Origin: DATEZO01 sp035255485
Lineage (GTDB): Bacteria; Pseudomonadota; Gammaproteobacteria; Burkholderiales; Burkholderiaceae_D
Length of the DNA stretch: 33,995 nucleotides
Direction: 5' to 3'
Assembly: GCA_035255485.1 (NCBI GenBank)
Contig: DATEZO010000093.1
Span: 1-33,995 of the forward strand
Shown: in pieces, positions 1-8,064 of the stretch
How positions within the stretch are numbered: the stretch's first letter is position 1
Layout: every line of letters starts with the position of its first letter
Position numbers and translations under genes: made by a program
Notes under the pieces: model-generated
Told to the model about the DNA's origin: nothing
Seen by the model: the letters and a program-made list of their open reading frames with translations, nothing else
Databases searched by the model: none

Positions 1-290
1 CTGTCGCCGTCGAGATAGACCGGCACGAAGGAACGTGACCGCTCGATGAAATTCTGCCGGTTGAAAATCGTCGCCTTGACCTGGTTGCACGGCGGGCACC
101 AGACCGCGCCCCAATACAGGAATACCGGCTTGTTGCGCGCCCTGGCCAGGGCGAATGCGCTATCGACATCGCCCTTGTGCCATTCGATGCCGGCGGACAC
201 ATGCGCAGCCGGCTTGTCGGGCGATGCGGCGGGATAGGCAGGAGCGGCGGCGAACAAGAGCGCTGCCATGACGGCGTATTGAAGTTTCAT
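1..290 (-). CDS. Periplasmic thioredoxin-like protein (3' part cut off by window edge)
   Basis: The reading frame starts at the ATG at 290 and runs out of the window, so only the first 96 residues are seen. Residues 1-22 form a short hydrophobic, Ala-rich signal peptide ending near AYPAA. A thioredoxin active site, WCPPC, lies at residues 64-68 after a strand reading PVFLYWGA. This places the protein in the thioredoxin-like superfamily of exported proteins, which reduce or rearrange periplasmic disulfides or serve cytochrome c or redox-enzyme maturation. The specific subfamily cannot be decided without the missing C-terminal part. It faces away from the acyltransferase remnant at 572 and shares no operon with anything visible. 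The family call is firm; the exact role is unknown. Confidence 0.8.
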   Translation of the reverse strand, partial: MKLQYAVMAALLFAAAPAYPAASPDKPAAHVSAGIEWHKGDVDSAFALARARNKPVFLYWGAVWCPPCNQVKATIFNRQNFIERSRSFVPVYLDGD

Positions 291-331
291 CTGCGATCCG
301 GGAGAAATAAAAAGTTAATATTACGTCAAGC

Positions 332-361
332 TTGACACATGTGATAGAGACGGAATGTTAT
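332..361 (+). promoter_or_regulatory. Possible sigma-70 promoter upstream of the acyltransferase remnant
   Basis: A perfect TTGACA (332-337) is followed after 18 bp by TGTTAT (356-361), a 4/6 match to the -10 box. The -35 overlaps a 12-bp palindrome, GTCAAGCTTGAC (325-336), which could be an operator. The rest of the 291-571 gap is AT-rich with no other recognisable gene or structure. The call rests on sequence match alone. Confidence 0.3.
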
Positions 362-571
362 GTTCTGGAATCAAAAAGTATCTTGCGCTGCAGGTCTATA
401 TTAGAATCGCTTTTCTGGCGTAGATGCATTTCATGCAATTATTCTTAACATCTGCATATCGTCCTTGCCATTAATTATTTATCCATCAATCTTCGGTAAA
501 AATATCCTCACTGATTTCTGTACCGGCTCCATTATCGAATAGCTTTTTTATCTACTTATAAAAAAATCTAC

Positions 572-1750
572 ATGGACAATAAAGAGACTCTTGCCGGTAA
601 TCGCTTTTTTCCTGAAATCGAAGCGCTTCGCGGAATCGCAGCTTTTGCGGTAGTGGTCGAACATTGTTTCGGTTATTTTCCGGATGCAAAGAGTTTTCCA
701 TGGATTCAGAAAGTGGCTCAGGGGTTGATCCACATGGTCTTTGACGGACGCGCCGCTGTCCTGCTCTTTTTCATCATGAGCGGATTCGTTTTGGGCATTC
801 AACTTGGCAAAGAGCGCTTCTTAACGTTACCCTGATGGGCGGTTTTTGTCTGCCGGCGAGTACTGCGAATCGTTCCTGCCATGTGGGCATCCATTTTCCT
901 GTCGTATGCCGTGGCTTCATTGACGGGTATCCCGGAAAACGCCGATCTTCGCATGCTCGCCAGGACGTTGTTCTTTTGGGATTTCTTTTTGCAGATCCCT
1001 CTCTGGTCGCTCAACATAGAAATGGGTTGCAGTCTGGTATTTCCCTTGTTGTATTGGGTCTTCAATCAAATGAGCGTTAAAGGCCATCTATTGCTCTTGT
1101 TGATCCTGGCGGCGGTCATTTTCATCGTGCCGATGCCGCCTTATGACTTACGAGTCGAGTTTCTGCGTTACCTGGTTTTGTTTCACGCCGGACTTCTTTG
1201 TGGAGCCTATGGCACGCAATTCATGGAAGCGCTTGGTGGCTGCCGCCGGACGATATTCTGGATCTCCGCTGCTGCCTTTGGAATAATTGCACAACTCTGG
1301 ATGTTCGCCTCAACGCATGTTCTTTTTGACGATAGAAGATGGGTGCTTTTGTTCGAGGTTCCGTTCTGCTTCATTCTTCTTTCATATGTAATCCATGGCA
1401 GCGGCACTGCGTCTACCGCGCTTTTAAGGACGCCATGGGCACGTTTTCTCGGCAAAATTTCTTATAGCCTGTTCCTGTTTCATTACCCGATAGTCAACAT
1501 TATTTCCTTCTATGTATTGAGAAATATGTCACCATCGGTGGCAGCCTTTAATCAACATTGGCCGCTCATTATACAAATGTGCTTTTTTCTTGCTGTACTA
1601 GTAGTATCAATTGCCATATCAACAGTGAGTTATTACTGGATAGAAAAACCGTCTATCCGATTAGGGCGAAAATTCCAGCTCAAATCCCAAAAAAATCCAT
1701 GGAACGGCCTTGTAACTGGCAACAAATCTCTTTGGGGCAATACTGAATAA
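572..1750 (+). pseudogene. Acyltransferase family 3 (OafA-like) gene interrupted by an in-frame TGA
   Basis: Translation from the ATG at 572 gives the typical N-terminus of membrane acyltransferases that O-acylate surface glycans: LRGIAAFAVVVEH, with the Arg and His of the R-x10-H motif. The frame meets TGA at 833-835. Reading through in the same frame gives WAVFVCRRVLRIVPAMW, exactly the segment expected next in this family, then a normal multi-spanning domain to 1750. One substitution, not a frameshift, therefore separates it from an intact protein of about 392 residues. An internal ATG at 881 could yield only a C-terminal piece lacking the catalytic His. The region is visibly richer in A/T than its neighbours, which fits horizontal acquisition. 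Loss of function is the simplest reading; a base-call error or a read-through codon remain possible. Confidence 0.8.
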
Positions 1751-2044
1751 GTTCGTCACCCCTGCGAAAGCGAGGTTTAGGTTATTGGTTTCCTTGGGCT
1801 CCACGTTGCAGGGCGTGCGCGCGAACGACGAGACGGGACTTGTTCAGACGAGACTTGTTCGGCGTAGCCTTAGATCATGCTGATCGTTGGTCGCTATCTG
1901 AGCCGCAATTGGCATGACGGCGAAAAAGCGATGGCAGTCAATACCGTCTTCGATCCGGCCAATTAACCATCACGCAGCACGTCCATCTGTGCGCAACAAC
2001 CGGCATGCAGGCATAATTACTTCTTTACAAGGAGCCTTTTCTCC
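1751..2044. other. Intergenic stretch without a recognised gene
   Basis: The only open frame noticed is a 29-codon ATG frame at 1877-1966 (begins MLIVGRYL, ends FDPAN), which I do not recognise. It may be the remnant of a longer gene. A short imperfect direct repeat (GACGAGACGGGACTTGTTC, then AGACGAGACTTGTTC) lies near 1830-1860. The last bases hold the ribosome binding site of the next gene. Confidence 0.4.
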
Positions 2045-2692
2045 ATGACTTTCACCACCTGGCTCGCCTTCTTCGCCGCCGCCTGCATCATTGCCATTTC
2101 GCCCGGCTCCGGCGCGGTATTGTCGATGTCGCACGGTTTGTCCTTCGGCGTCAAAAAAACCACCGGCACCATTCTCGGCCTGCAGGCCGGCCTGCTGCTG
2201 GTGCTGTTCATCGCGGGCGCGGGGGTCGGGTCGATCCTGCTGGCCTCCGAGGTTGCCTTCAACATCATCAAGACCGTCGGTGCGTTGTATCTGATCTATC
2301 TCGGCTTCAGCCAATGGCGTGCCAGGGTCGAAACGCGTCCCGATGCGACGGCACAGGCGACGTCGCAAACAGCAGCACCGGCGCTGCGCAAGCGTTTCCT
2401 GACCGGTTTCTTAACCAATGCCACCAATCCGAAAGGCATCATTTTCATGGTCGCGGTACTGCCGCAATTCATTACGCACAACGCGCCATTGCTGCCGCAA
2501 CTGCTGATCCTGGCCATGACCATGTGCAGCGTCGATCTGGTAGTGATGCACAGCTATGCCTTCGCTGCCTCATCGATGCAGCGCTACTTCCGCGATGCGC
2601 GCGCGATGAAAAGGCAGAACCGGGTTTTCGGGGGGGTATTGATGGCGGTTGGAACGGCATTATTCTTTGTCAAGCGCAGCCCGGGCACCTGA
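2045..2692 (+). CDS. LysE/RhtB family amino-acid exporter
   Basis: This 215-residue membrane protein begins with the hallmark of the LysE/RhtB superfamily, a first helix followed by SPGSGAVLSMSHGLSFGVK. The next region, TTGTILGLQAGLLLVLF, is also typical, and NATNPKGIIFMVAVLPQF around residues 125-142 matches the conserved NPK segment of the family. About six hydrophobic helices can be counted. Members export amino acids or their derivatives (homoserine, threonine, lysine, leucine) by proton antiport, but the substrate cannot be read from sequence. An AAGGAG ribosome binding site at about 2029-2034 supports the start. The gene stands alone, 108 bp before the diguanylate cyclase gene on the same strand. 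Confidence 0.9.
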   Translation: MTFTTWLAFFAAACIIAISPGSGAVLSMSHGLSFGVKKTTGTILGLQAGLLLVLFIAGAGVGSILLASEVAFNIIKTVGALYLIYLGFSQWRARVETRPDATAQATSQTAAPALRKRFLTGFLTNATNPKGIIFMVAVLPQFITHNAPLLPQLLILAMTMCSVDLVVMHSYAFAASSMQRYFRDARAMKRQNRVFGGVLMAVGTALFFVKRSPGT

Positions 2693-2800
2693 CCGGCGCA
2701 GCGCAGGCGCCCTGCATCCGGCGTCAACCTTTCCCAAGCCATGATGTGCTTGCGATACTGGCGCCATTCCAGAATCCTCCGGCGATGATCCGAAGCAACC

Positions 2801-3964
2801 ATGAATCGTATCGCTGACTTCGTCTGGCACCGCCTTACCGGCCTGATGCCGGGAGAGCTCCACCAGTCCGAGTTCGGCTGGCTGGCCGTACCGCATCCGC
2901 ACTTGCCTTTGCTGAGAAGGAAGCGGGCAACCCTGATCATCAATCGCGTCCGCCTGTTCGCCTTCCTTTTTGCGGTGCTGACGCCATTGTGGAGCCTGGT
3001 TGATCTGATCGTTTTTCCATTCTCGTTGTGGCTCGGCCTTGCCGTGATGCGCTTTACAGCGTGCGGTGCATTTGCCGGCCTGCTGCTGTATTGCCGGCCC
3101 AGCGGCAAACTGTTCGATGCCTACCGGGCCATGACACTGCTGTTTGTCATTCCAACCGTTTTCTACCTGGGATCGCATTCGCTGCTCGACGCCTATCACC
3201 TCACCGGCCTCTCGGCGGCAATCGGCGCCGGTTATGCATTCCTGCCTTTCGTGCTGCTTGCGGGATTATCGATTTTTCCGCTGACGCTGCTGGAAAACGT
3301 GGTCATTGCAAGCCCCATTTTGATTGCGCAAGGCTTGGCCGGCTATCTGCGCTGGGAATCCCTGGACTGGCCTTCGTTCGCTGGCGCTTCCTGGCTGCTG
3401 GTGCTGATTGCCGGCGTTTCCACGCTGGCCGGCGTCAGCCAGCTGGCGTTCATGATCGCGCTGGTACGGCAAGCCATCCGCGATCCGCTTACGGGCGTGT
3501 TTTCCCGCAGCAGCGGCGAGGAGGTCGGCGAACTGCAATTCAATTACGCCAATCGCAACGGCACGCCATTATCAGTGGCGTTCATCGATCTCGATCACTT
3601 CAAAAGCATCAACGACCGGTTCGGGCACGAGGCGGGAGACAAGGTGCTGGCCAACATGGCGGACTTCGTCAGCCGCAATCTGCGCAGTGGCGACGCGCTG
3701 GCACGCTGGGGCGGCGAGGAATTCATGCTGATCATGCCGAATACGGATCTGATGCAGGCGGAAGCCGCATTGACGCGACTGCAACATCTTGGTTTCGGAC
3801 TGCGACCGGATGGCGCTCCGGTCACTGCGAGCATTGGCATCACGGAGCGCAAGGCCGATCAGGCCCGCGACTGGAAGGCGCTGGTCGACATGGCCGATCG
3901 GCGGATGTACCGCGCCAAGCAGGATGGCCGCAACCGCATATGCAGCCGCAGCACGGCCGCATGA
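2801..3964 (+). CDS. Membrane-bound GGDEF diguanylate cyclase
   Basis: The 387-residue protein has an N-terminal sensor of several hydrophobic helices (about residues 45-220) and a C-terminal GGDEF domain (about 225-380). The domain starts with the usual DPLTGVFSR and carries the active-site motif GGEEF at residues 304-308, so it should convert two GTP into cyclic di-GMP at the inner membrane. An inhibitory-site motif RxxD (RSGD, 295-298) sits exactly five residues before GGEEF, implying product feedback. SIGITE and MADRRMYRAKQDGRN complete the fold. There is no EAL or HD-GYP domain and no periplasmic sensory domain of obvious type, so the signal sensed is unknown. The upstream ribosome binding site is weak, and the ATG at 2801 was chosen because the hydrophobic sensor follows it. 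Confidence 0.9.
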   Translation: MNRIADFVWHRLTGLMPGELHQSEFGWLAVPHPHLPLLRRKRATLIINRVRLFAFLFAVLTPLWSLVDLIVFPFSLWLGLAVMRFTACGAFAGLLLYCRPSGKLFDAYRAMTLLFVIPTVFYLGSHSLLDAYHLTGLSAAIGAGYAFLPFVLLAGLSIFPLTLLENVVIASPILIAQGLAGYLRWESLDWPSFAGASWLLVLIAGVSTLAGVSQLAFMIALVRQAIRDPLTGVFSRSSGEEVGELQFNYANRNGTPLSVAFIDLDHFKSINDRFGHEAGDKVLANMADFVSRNLRSGDALARWGGEEFMLIMPNTDLMQAEAALTRLQHLGFGLRPDGAPVTASIGITERKADQARDWKALVDMADRRMYRAKQDGRNRICSRSTAA

Positions 3965-4309
3965 ACAGATCGCACACCGACAGTACCGTGTTGACGGAGC
4001 CATGAAAACCGCTGGGCTCCCGCAACCGGCAACCATGGCACGCTCTGCGAGCGCACTTATTTAATGGGAGTATAGGTAAAAATATGGCGATATACGCAGT
4101 GAATATAATGGCTTTTAAAAATACACCATGGTGTATTAAATATCATGCAATGTGCGGATAGAGACTGCTATTGTCAGGCAAGCCCGCATGAATCATTGTG
4201 ATGAATGACGCGGACTCCCAGATCGCCGTAGCCCGATGGAATGGGTACCGCTCCGTGCGATATCGGATGTACCGGACGGAGGAATCGGCAGGCACGTCAA
4301 AAGCGTGCC
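3965..4309. other. Intergenic region between convergent genes carrying repeats
   Basis: No credible gene is present. The left half holds copy 1 of the AT-rich repeat (4066-4136). The right half contains GTAGCCCGATGGAATGGG (about 4227-4244), which resembles a decayed REP element, and a hairpin beside the stop codon of the leftward gene. Confidence 0.5.
4066..4136 (+). repeat. AT-rich dispersed element, copy 1
   Basis: GGGAGTAT at 4066-4073 and GGTGTAT at 4130-4136 bracket a 56-bp core. By hand count the core matches copy 3 at 38 of 56 positions and copy 2 at 35 of 56 without gaps. The best shared blocks are ATATACGCA-TGAAT in the middle and TTTAAAAATACA near the right end. Only this copy carries an 18-bp perfect palindrome, AATACACCATGGTGTATT (4120-4137), at its right end. 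It lies between the convergent diguanylate cyclase and TPR-barrel genes. Confidence 0.7.
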
Positions 4310-4310
4310 T
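4290..4310 (-). terminator. Terminator-like hairpin after the TPR-barrel gene
   Basis: A perfect 7-bp stem AGGCACG/CGTGCCT with a 7-base loop begins at the stop codon of the leftward gene. No U-run follows on that strand, so it may instead protect the mRNA 3' end or be a Rho-related structure. Confidence 0.3.
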
Positions 4311-5704
4311 CAGAATTGATGCCGCAGGCCAATGCTGAAGCTGTTTCCACTCTGCCGGAACAGTGCCAGATTGGAAAGGAAGCGGTTATTTTCAGCCAGC
4401 ATGAGGGCTTCGGTGGAGGTGGTCAGCGGCACAGTGATGAGCAGGCGTGTGTTGCGGCGGTCGAGATGGCGTACTGCGTTGTTTTCCAGCAGGGCACTAT
4501 AGCCTTCGGTATCGCGCGTGGTGGCTAGCGTCGTGCTCAGTTCGGCACGGCCGCCCCATGCGAGAGGGGCGGCGATTTGCGCAATCAGTTCGCCGTGCCG
4601 GGTATCGCCGCCGGGTCGGTTGCCGATCGGCGCGTCGAAGCCGATCCGGCTGATCAAGGTTGTTTGAACCGGCAGCCGTCTCGCGACCCAGTCGCAGGCA
4701 ACGCCCGCCTGACCCCAGAGCAGGTTGGCATCGAGCGTGGAAGGGCTGACATAGCGTCGCCATTCCGCTTCCGTGCTGAAGCCGATGCGACAGCCGAGAT
4801 AGGGCCGTTCGATTTGCGCTACCATGCGCAGGTTGCGCAGCAAGGGTTTGCCGCCAAGCGACAGGTGTTCGACATAGCCCCAGACACTGGTTTCGCCAAG
4901 CGCAGTGGCGTGCCGCAAGCCAGCGCCTGCGCTCAGATCGAGGGCTGAAAAATCGTGTTCATGCAAATAGGTGCGCTGGCGCGCCGCCATCATGATTTCC
5001 AGCTGGTTTTCGCCCAGTTGCCGCCGATAGCCGGCGCTTGCACCGGCCAGCATGAAATGGTCGCTCCGCGCATGGAAACTGGGGTCCAGCACCATATCGA
5101 TGCGTTGTGCACCGAACGTCAGCGGCACGACGCTGCTTTGCAGGCCGCTGTTAGCGTTGCTATCGATCCCGACCATTGCTTCGGCCTGCATGCGCCATGG
5201 CGACAGCGTCCGCGACTGGCTGGCGATGCGGTTGCGCAAGGCGCCGATCAGCGGGCGCAAGGCGGGCGGCGGGTTGAATTGTGCCTCGATGTAATCCAGG
5301 TAACCAAGCGCGCTGGTGAGATTGCCGCTTGCGCTGCTGGCGATCGCCAGGTCGAGCCAGGCGCCTGCGTTGTCCGGTTGCATCAACACCACCCGCTCGA
5401 AGGCCGTAGTGGCCGCGAGGTAGTCGTGCGCCTGCAGTGCAACCATGCCGATCAGGTTGAAATAATCAGGATCGTTTTCATGACTGGCATGCTGCGCCTG
5501 CAATGCCTGCAGCGCCCGCAACGGGTCGCCATGCAGCAGATGGTCGCGCGCGGCGGGGTAGGCTTCCAGGCCGACTGTGAGCGAGTCTTGCTGCGAAGTC
5601 GCGGCAAGACTGTCCTCCGGCTGATGCTGGGCGCATGCCGGTGCGGCGATGCAGAAGGCGAGTGCGACGGCGGCAAGGAAAGTGGATGAATCTGACAACA
5701 TCAT
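4310..5704 (-). CDS. TPR protein with C-terminal outer-membrane beta-barrel (surface lipoprotein assembly modifier-like)
   Basis: From the ATG at 5704 the protein has 464 residues. An open frame extends farther upstream into the cyclase gene, but this ATG is followed directly by a signal peptide (LAAVALAFCIAAPACA), so I take it as the start. Residues about 50-150 form tetratricopeptide-like helical repeats (for example DYFNLIGMVALQAHDYLAATTAFERVV). From about residue 165 the chain alternates in beta-barrel fashion, starts with GIDSNANSG, and ends in a terminal Phe (GLRHQF), the usual outer-membrane insertion signal. This layout resembles Slam/DUF560-type proteins that help lipoproteins reach the cell surface, though that role is inferred. 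It lies 127 bp downstream of the CHASE2 cyclase, on the same strand. Confidence 0.7.
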   Translation of the reverse strand: MMLSDSSTFLAAVALAFCIAAPACAQHQPEDSLAATSQQDSLTVGLEAYPAARDHLLHGDPLRALQALQAQHASHENDPDYFNLIGMVALQAHDYLAATTAFERVVLMQPDNAGAWLDLAIASSASGNLTSALGYLDYIEAQFNPPPALRPLIGALRNRIASQSRTLSPWRMQAEAMVGIDSNANSGLQSSVVPLTFGAQRIDMVLDPSFHARSDHFMLAGASAGYRRQLGENQLEIMMAARQRTYLHEHDFSALDLSAGAGLRHATALGETSVWGYVEHLSLGGKPLLRNLRMVAQIERPYLGCRIGFSTEAEWRRYVSPSTLDANLLWGQAGVACDWVARRLPVQTTLISRIGFDAPIGNRPGGDTRHGELIAQIAAPLAWGGRAELSTTLATTRDTEGYSALLENNAVRHLDRRNTRLLITVPLTTSTEALMLAENNRFLSNLALFRQSGNSFSIGLRHQF

Positions 5705-5831
5705 TCTGGAAATGGCAGTGGATTGCCTGCCGGGTTGCTTTTCAAATCGTTGGGTCGTGTTAATAAATGCATGAATATCGAGCGTTTCATCGCTGCAGCA
5801 AATTGCCGCCAGTACTTCCGGCACTCCGGAA

Positions 5832-7724
5832 TCATTCCGGCGCATACAGAACGATCGGCTGCGCCCTTCCCCGTATCTGGATCGGCCCCAGCGAACGCAG
5901 GGCGAACTGCCCGAGCGCCGCGGCACAGGTTTCCCCGATCAGCACAGGCTGCTGATGCGTGCTGGTGAGTCGTTCGATACGGCTGGCAAGGATGACAGGT
6001 TCTCCAAGCGCCGTAAAGGTGCGCCGGTGCGCGGAGCCGAAGTTGCCGACCAGGGCCGCCCCGGTTTCCATGCCAATGCCAGCCCGGATCGGCGGCATGT
6101 CCAGCTCGGCGCAAAACGGCGCCAGCGCCGCCATGCGCCGCTGGATTTCCTGCGCCGCGGCCAGCGCATGCGCAGCATGCTGCGGATCATCGTCGAACGC
6201 ATTCCAGAACGCCATGATGGCATCGCCAATGAACTTGTCGATGGTGCCATGATGCGCAATCACCGCATCCGCCATTTCGGAAAACACGCGCTGCATCAGG
6301 CGTGCCACGATTTCCGGCGGGCGACCTTCGCACAGGCCGGCAAAGCCGCGAATATCAGCGAAAAATACGGTGATTTCCCGGCGCGACGCATCAACCGTGG
6401 TGTCGATGGCTTCACCCTTGCCGAACGCCGCCAGGCGCTGGGCGACCTGGCGCGGCAGATAAGCCGACAACAGGGCGCGCGCACCAATGCTGTCGCGGCC
6501 GGTCCGGTACAGTTCGGTGGACAACAACAACAGTAACGCCAGTGGCGCAAACAACAGCAGCGGCGTCAGTGGCAGCAGCAGATTGGCGCTGCGTAGCGCG
6601 GTGATGCTTAAAGCGGCGCACGCCGCCCAGGTCAGCAGCAGCCACACGGGAAACAGGACCGCGCGCTGCAGCGGCCTGGCATAGCGCCCGGCGATCCCCG
6701 CCAGCAGCAAGGCAAACGGCAATAGCAACGCCGCATCCAGCAGCAAGCCCCATTGCGGCACGAAAGGAAAATCATTATCCAGCAAAGCGGACAGGACTTC
6801 CGCATGCGGCTCCAGGCCCGCTGTAACCGGTCTGACCGGGGTGGCGATGACATCGGCCAAGCCGAGCGCGGTGCCGCCCAGCAGAACCATTACACCCTTG
6901 AGCACGGCAGGGTCGGCCTTGTGCATGAGGATATCGCTAGCCGACACGGCAATCCAGTCAGCACTGCTGTGGCGGTACGGAATCGTCAGCATGCCGTCGT
7001 CCGACAGGGGCAGCGTAGCCAGCGCGGTATGGTCGCCTGTTTTCAGGGCCAATTGCCAGGCCGGCGACAGCAAGCCGCTGCCGGGGTGCAGGGTCAGGTA
7101 CGCGTTGTCGGCCAGGCCGGCGAAGGCAGCCAGCGCCAGGCCGGGGCGGCAATTGTGTCCGCTGCGGCAGATCATGGGTGGCAGGCGGCGCACCGCGCCG
7201 TCCGAGTCGAACACCGGCGTGATATGACCGGCGCGCGGCGGCATCAGCGCCGCATGATTAGTGACTGCTGCCAGGCCGGAGATCAGCGGCGCACCGGCTG
7301 TTGCCTGCAATGGCAGTTCCGGCGGCAGCGCCAGTCGCAGTGCCGGCAGCATGCGCTGCTCCAGGTCGAACACGACCGAGCCGGTCATTTGCGGACGCCG
7401 GAACTGTGCTGCCAGGATGGCATCGTCAGGGCGTACTTCGGGAAATACCATGTCGACTGCGATACCGGCAACGCCGTACTTATCGATCAGGATGCGCAGC
7501 AGCCGGGCAATGGTAGCGCGCGGCCAAGGCCAGGCGCCCTGCTCGGCCAGGCTGCGTTCATCGACATCGACAATCACGATGCGCGCCTCGGGGCGTGGCG
7601 ACATCACGAAGCGGGTGCGCCAGTCGTCCAGCGCATGGTCCGCCGGCCCGAACAGGCCGGGCAGTGATGAAGGGAGCAGGATGGCAGCGCACAGGGCCAG
7701 GCCGAGGAGGATGAATCGCATCAT
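5832..7724 (-). CDS. CHASE2-domain class III nucleotide cyclase
   Basis: The 630-residue protein starts with a membrane anchor, followed by a CHASE2 sensor in the periplasm (about residues 25-320; DDWRTRF, VIVDVDERSL and WPWPRATIA are typical). About three hydrophobic helices follow (325-402), then a cytoplasmic class III cyclase domain (about 450-630). The two metal-binding aspartates are present (FADIRGF, D457; IGDAIMAFW, D501), as is the purine-reading Lys (K497). The catalytic loop reads GEPVILASR where GDxVNxASR is usual: the transition-state Arg remains (R582), but the Asn is Ile578 and the Asp is Glu575. Activity may be reduced, lost, or altered. The fecR-like gene upstream and TPR-barrel gene downstream share its strand, suggesting one envelope-signalling unit. 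The product would be cAMP if it is active. Confidence 0.9.
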   Translation of the reverse strand: MMRFILLGLALCAAILLPSSLPGLFGPADHALDDWRTRFVMSPRPEARIVIVDVDERSLAEQGAWPWPRATIARLLRILIDKYGVAGIAVDMVFPEVRPDDAILAAQFRRPQMTGSVVFDLEQRMLPALRLALPPELPLQATAGAPLISGLAAVTNHAALMPPRAGHITPVFDSDGAVRRLPPMICRSGHNCRPGLALAAFAGLADNAYLTLHPGSGLLSPAWQLALKTGDHTALATLPLSDDGMLTIPYRHSSADWIAVSASDILMHKADPAVLKGVMVLLGGTALGLADVIATPVRPVTAGLEPHAEVLSALLDNDFPFVPQWGLLLDAALLLPFALLLAGIAGRYARPLQRAVLFPVWLLLTWAACAALSITALRSANLLLPLTPLLLFAPLALLLLLSTELYRTGRDSIGARALLSAYLPRQVAQRLAAFGKGEAIDTTVDASRREITVFFADIRGFAGLCEGRPPEIVARLMQRVFSEMADAVIAHHGTIDKFIGDAIMAFWNAFDDDPQHAAHALAAAQEIQRRMAALAPFCAELDMPPIRAGIGMETGAALVGNFGSAHRRTFTALGEPVILASRIERLTSTHQQPVLIGETCAAALGQFALRSLGPIQIRGRAQPIVLYAPE

Positions 7725-8064
7725 CTGCCAAGCGCCGTACAGAGTGGGGAAATTGTCTTGCCGGAGCCGGCAACGTGGGTGATGCCTCGTTCATGGCAGA
7801 CACGGAAAGCCTGAAAGGATCTCATGAAATAATCCTTTCGCCCGTGGTTTTCGGATGGCAGCCAAATCTGGCTATGTAATCGCACATGAGGAATTGTGAT
7901 CGACGGAGCACATCACCAGTTTTCGTAGCCCAGAGCAACGCAACTCCTGCTGCGCCGTCCGGGTGTGCTGCTGCAGCGCATGCCCGGATTGCGCTGCGCT
8001 GCCTCCAGGCTGCCGTTTCGATGGACAACGCGCCGGCAGGCTCAGGGATGACGGAAGACGCTGT
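7725..8064. other. Intergenic region between the fecR-like and cyclase genes
   Basis: No gene is recognised. It contains one half of an inverted REP-like pair (7928-8002). The part next to the cyclase start shows no clear promoter by eye. An operon running through this 340-bp gap is possible but unproven. Confidence 0.4.
7928..8002 (+). repeat. GC-rich REP-like element, copy A of an inverted pair
   Basis: The 46-bp core at 7946-7991 matches the reverse complement of 9665-9710 with a single mismatch, and similarity extends on both sides. The core contains a hairpin: CCGGGTGTGCTG pairs imperfectly with CAGCGCATGCCCGG. The right end, CCCGGATTGCGCTGCGCT, is the sequence commonly seen in proteobacterial REP elements. 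Confidence 0.75.

Noticed and set aside
4955..5689. Long plus-strand frame opposite the TPR-barrel gene
   Set aside because: It is antisense to a gene with signal peptide, TPR and barrel features; its translation has no recognisable domain and appears to be a high-GC shadow.
7895..7919. CRP-site-like text TGTGATCGACGGAGCACA upstream of the cyclase gene
   Set aside because: The half-sites are eight bases apart instead of six, and the right half is poor; too weak to call.
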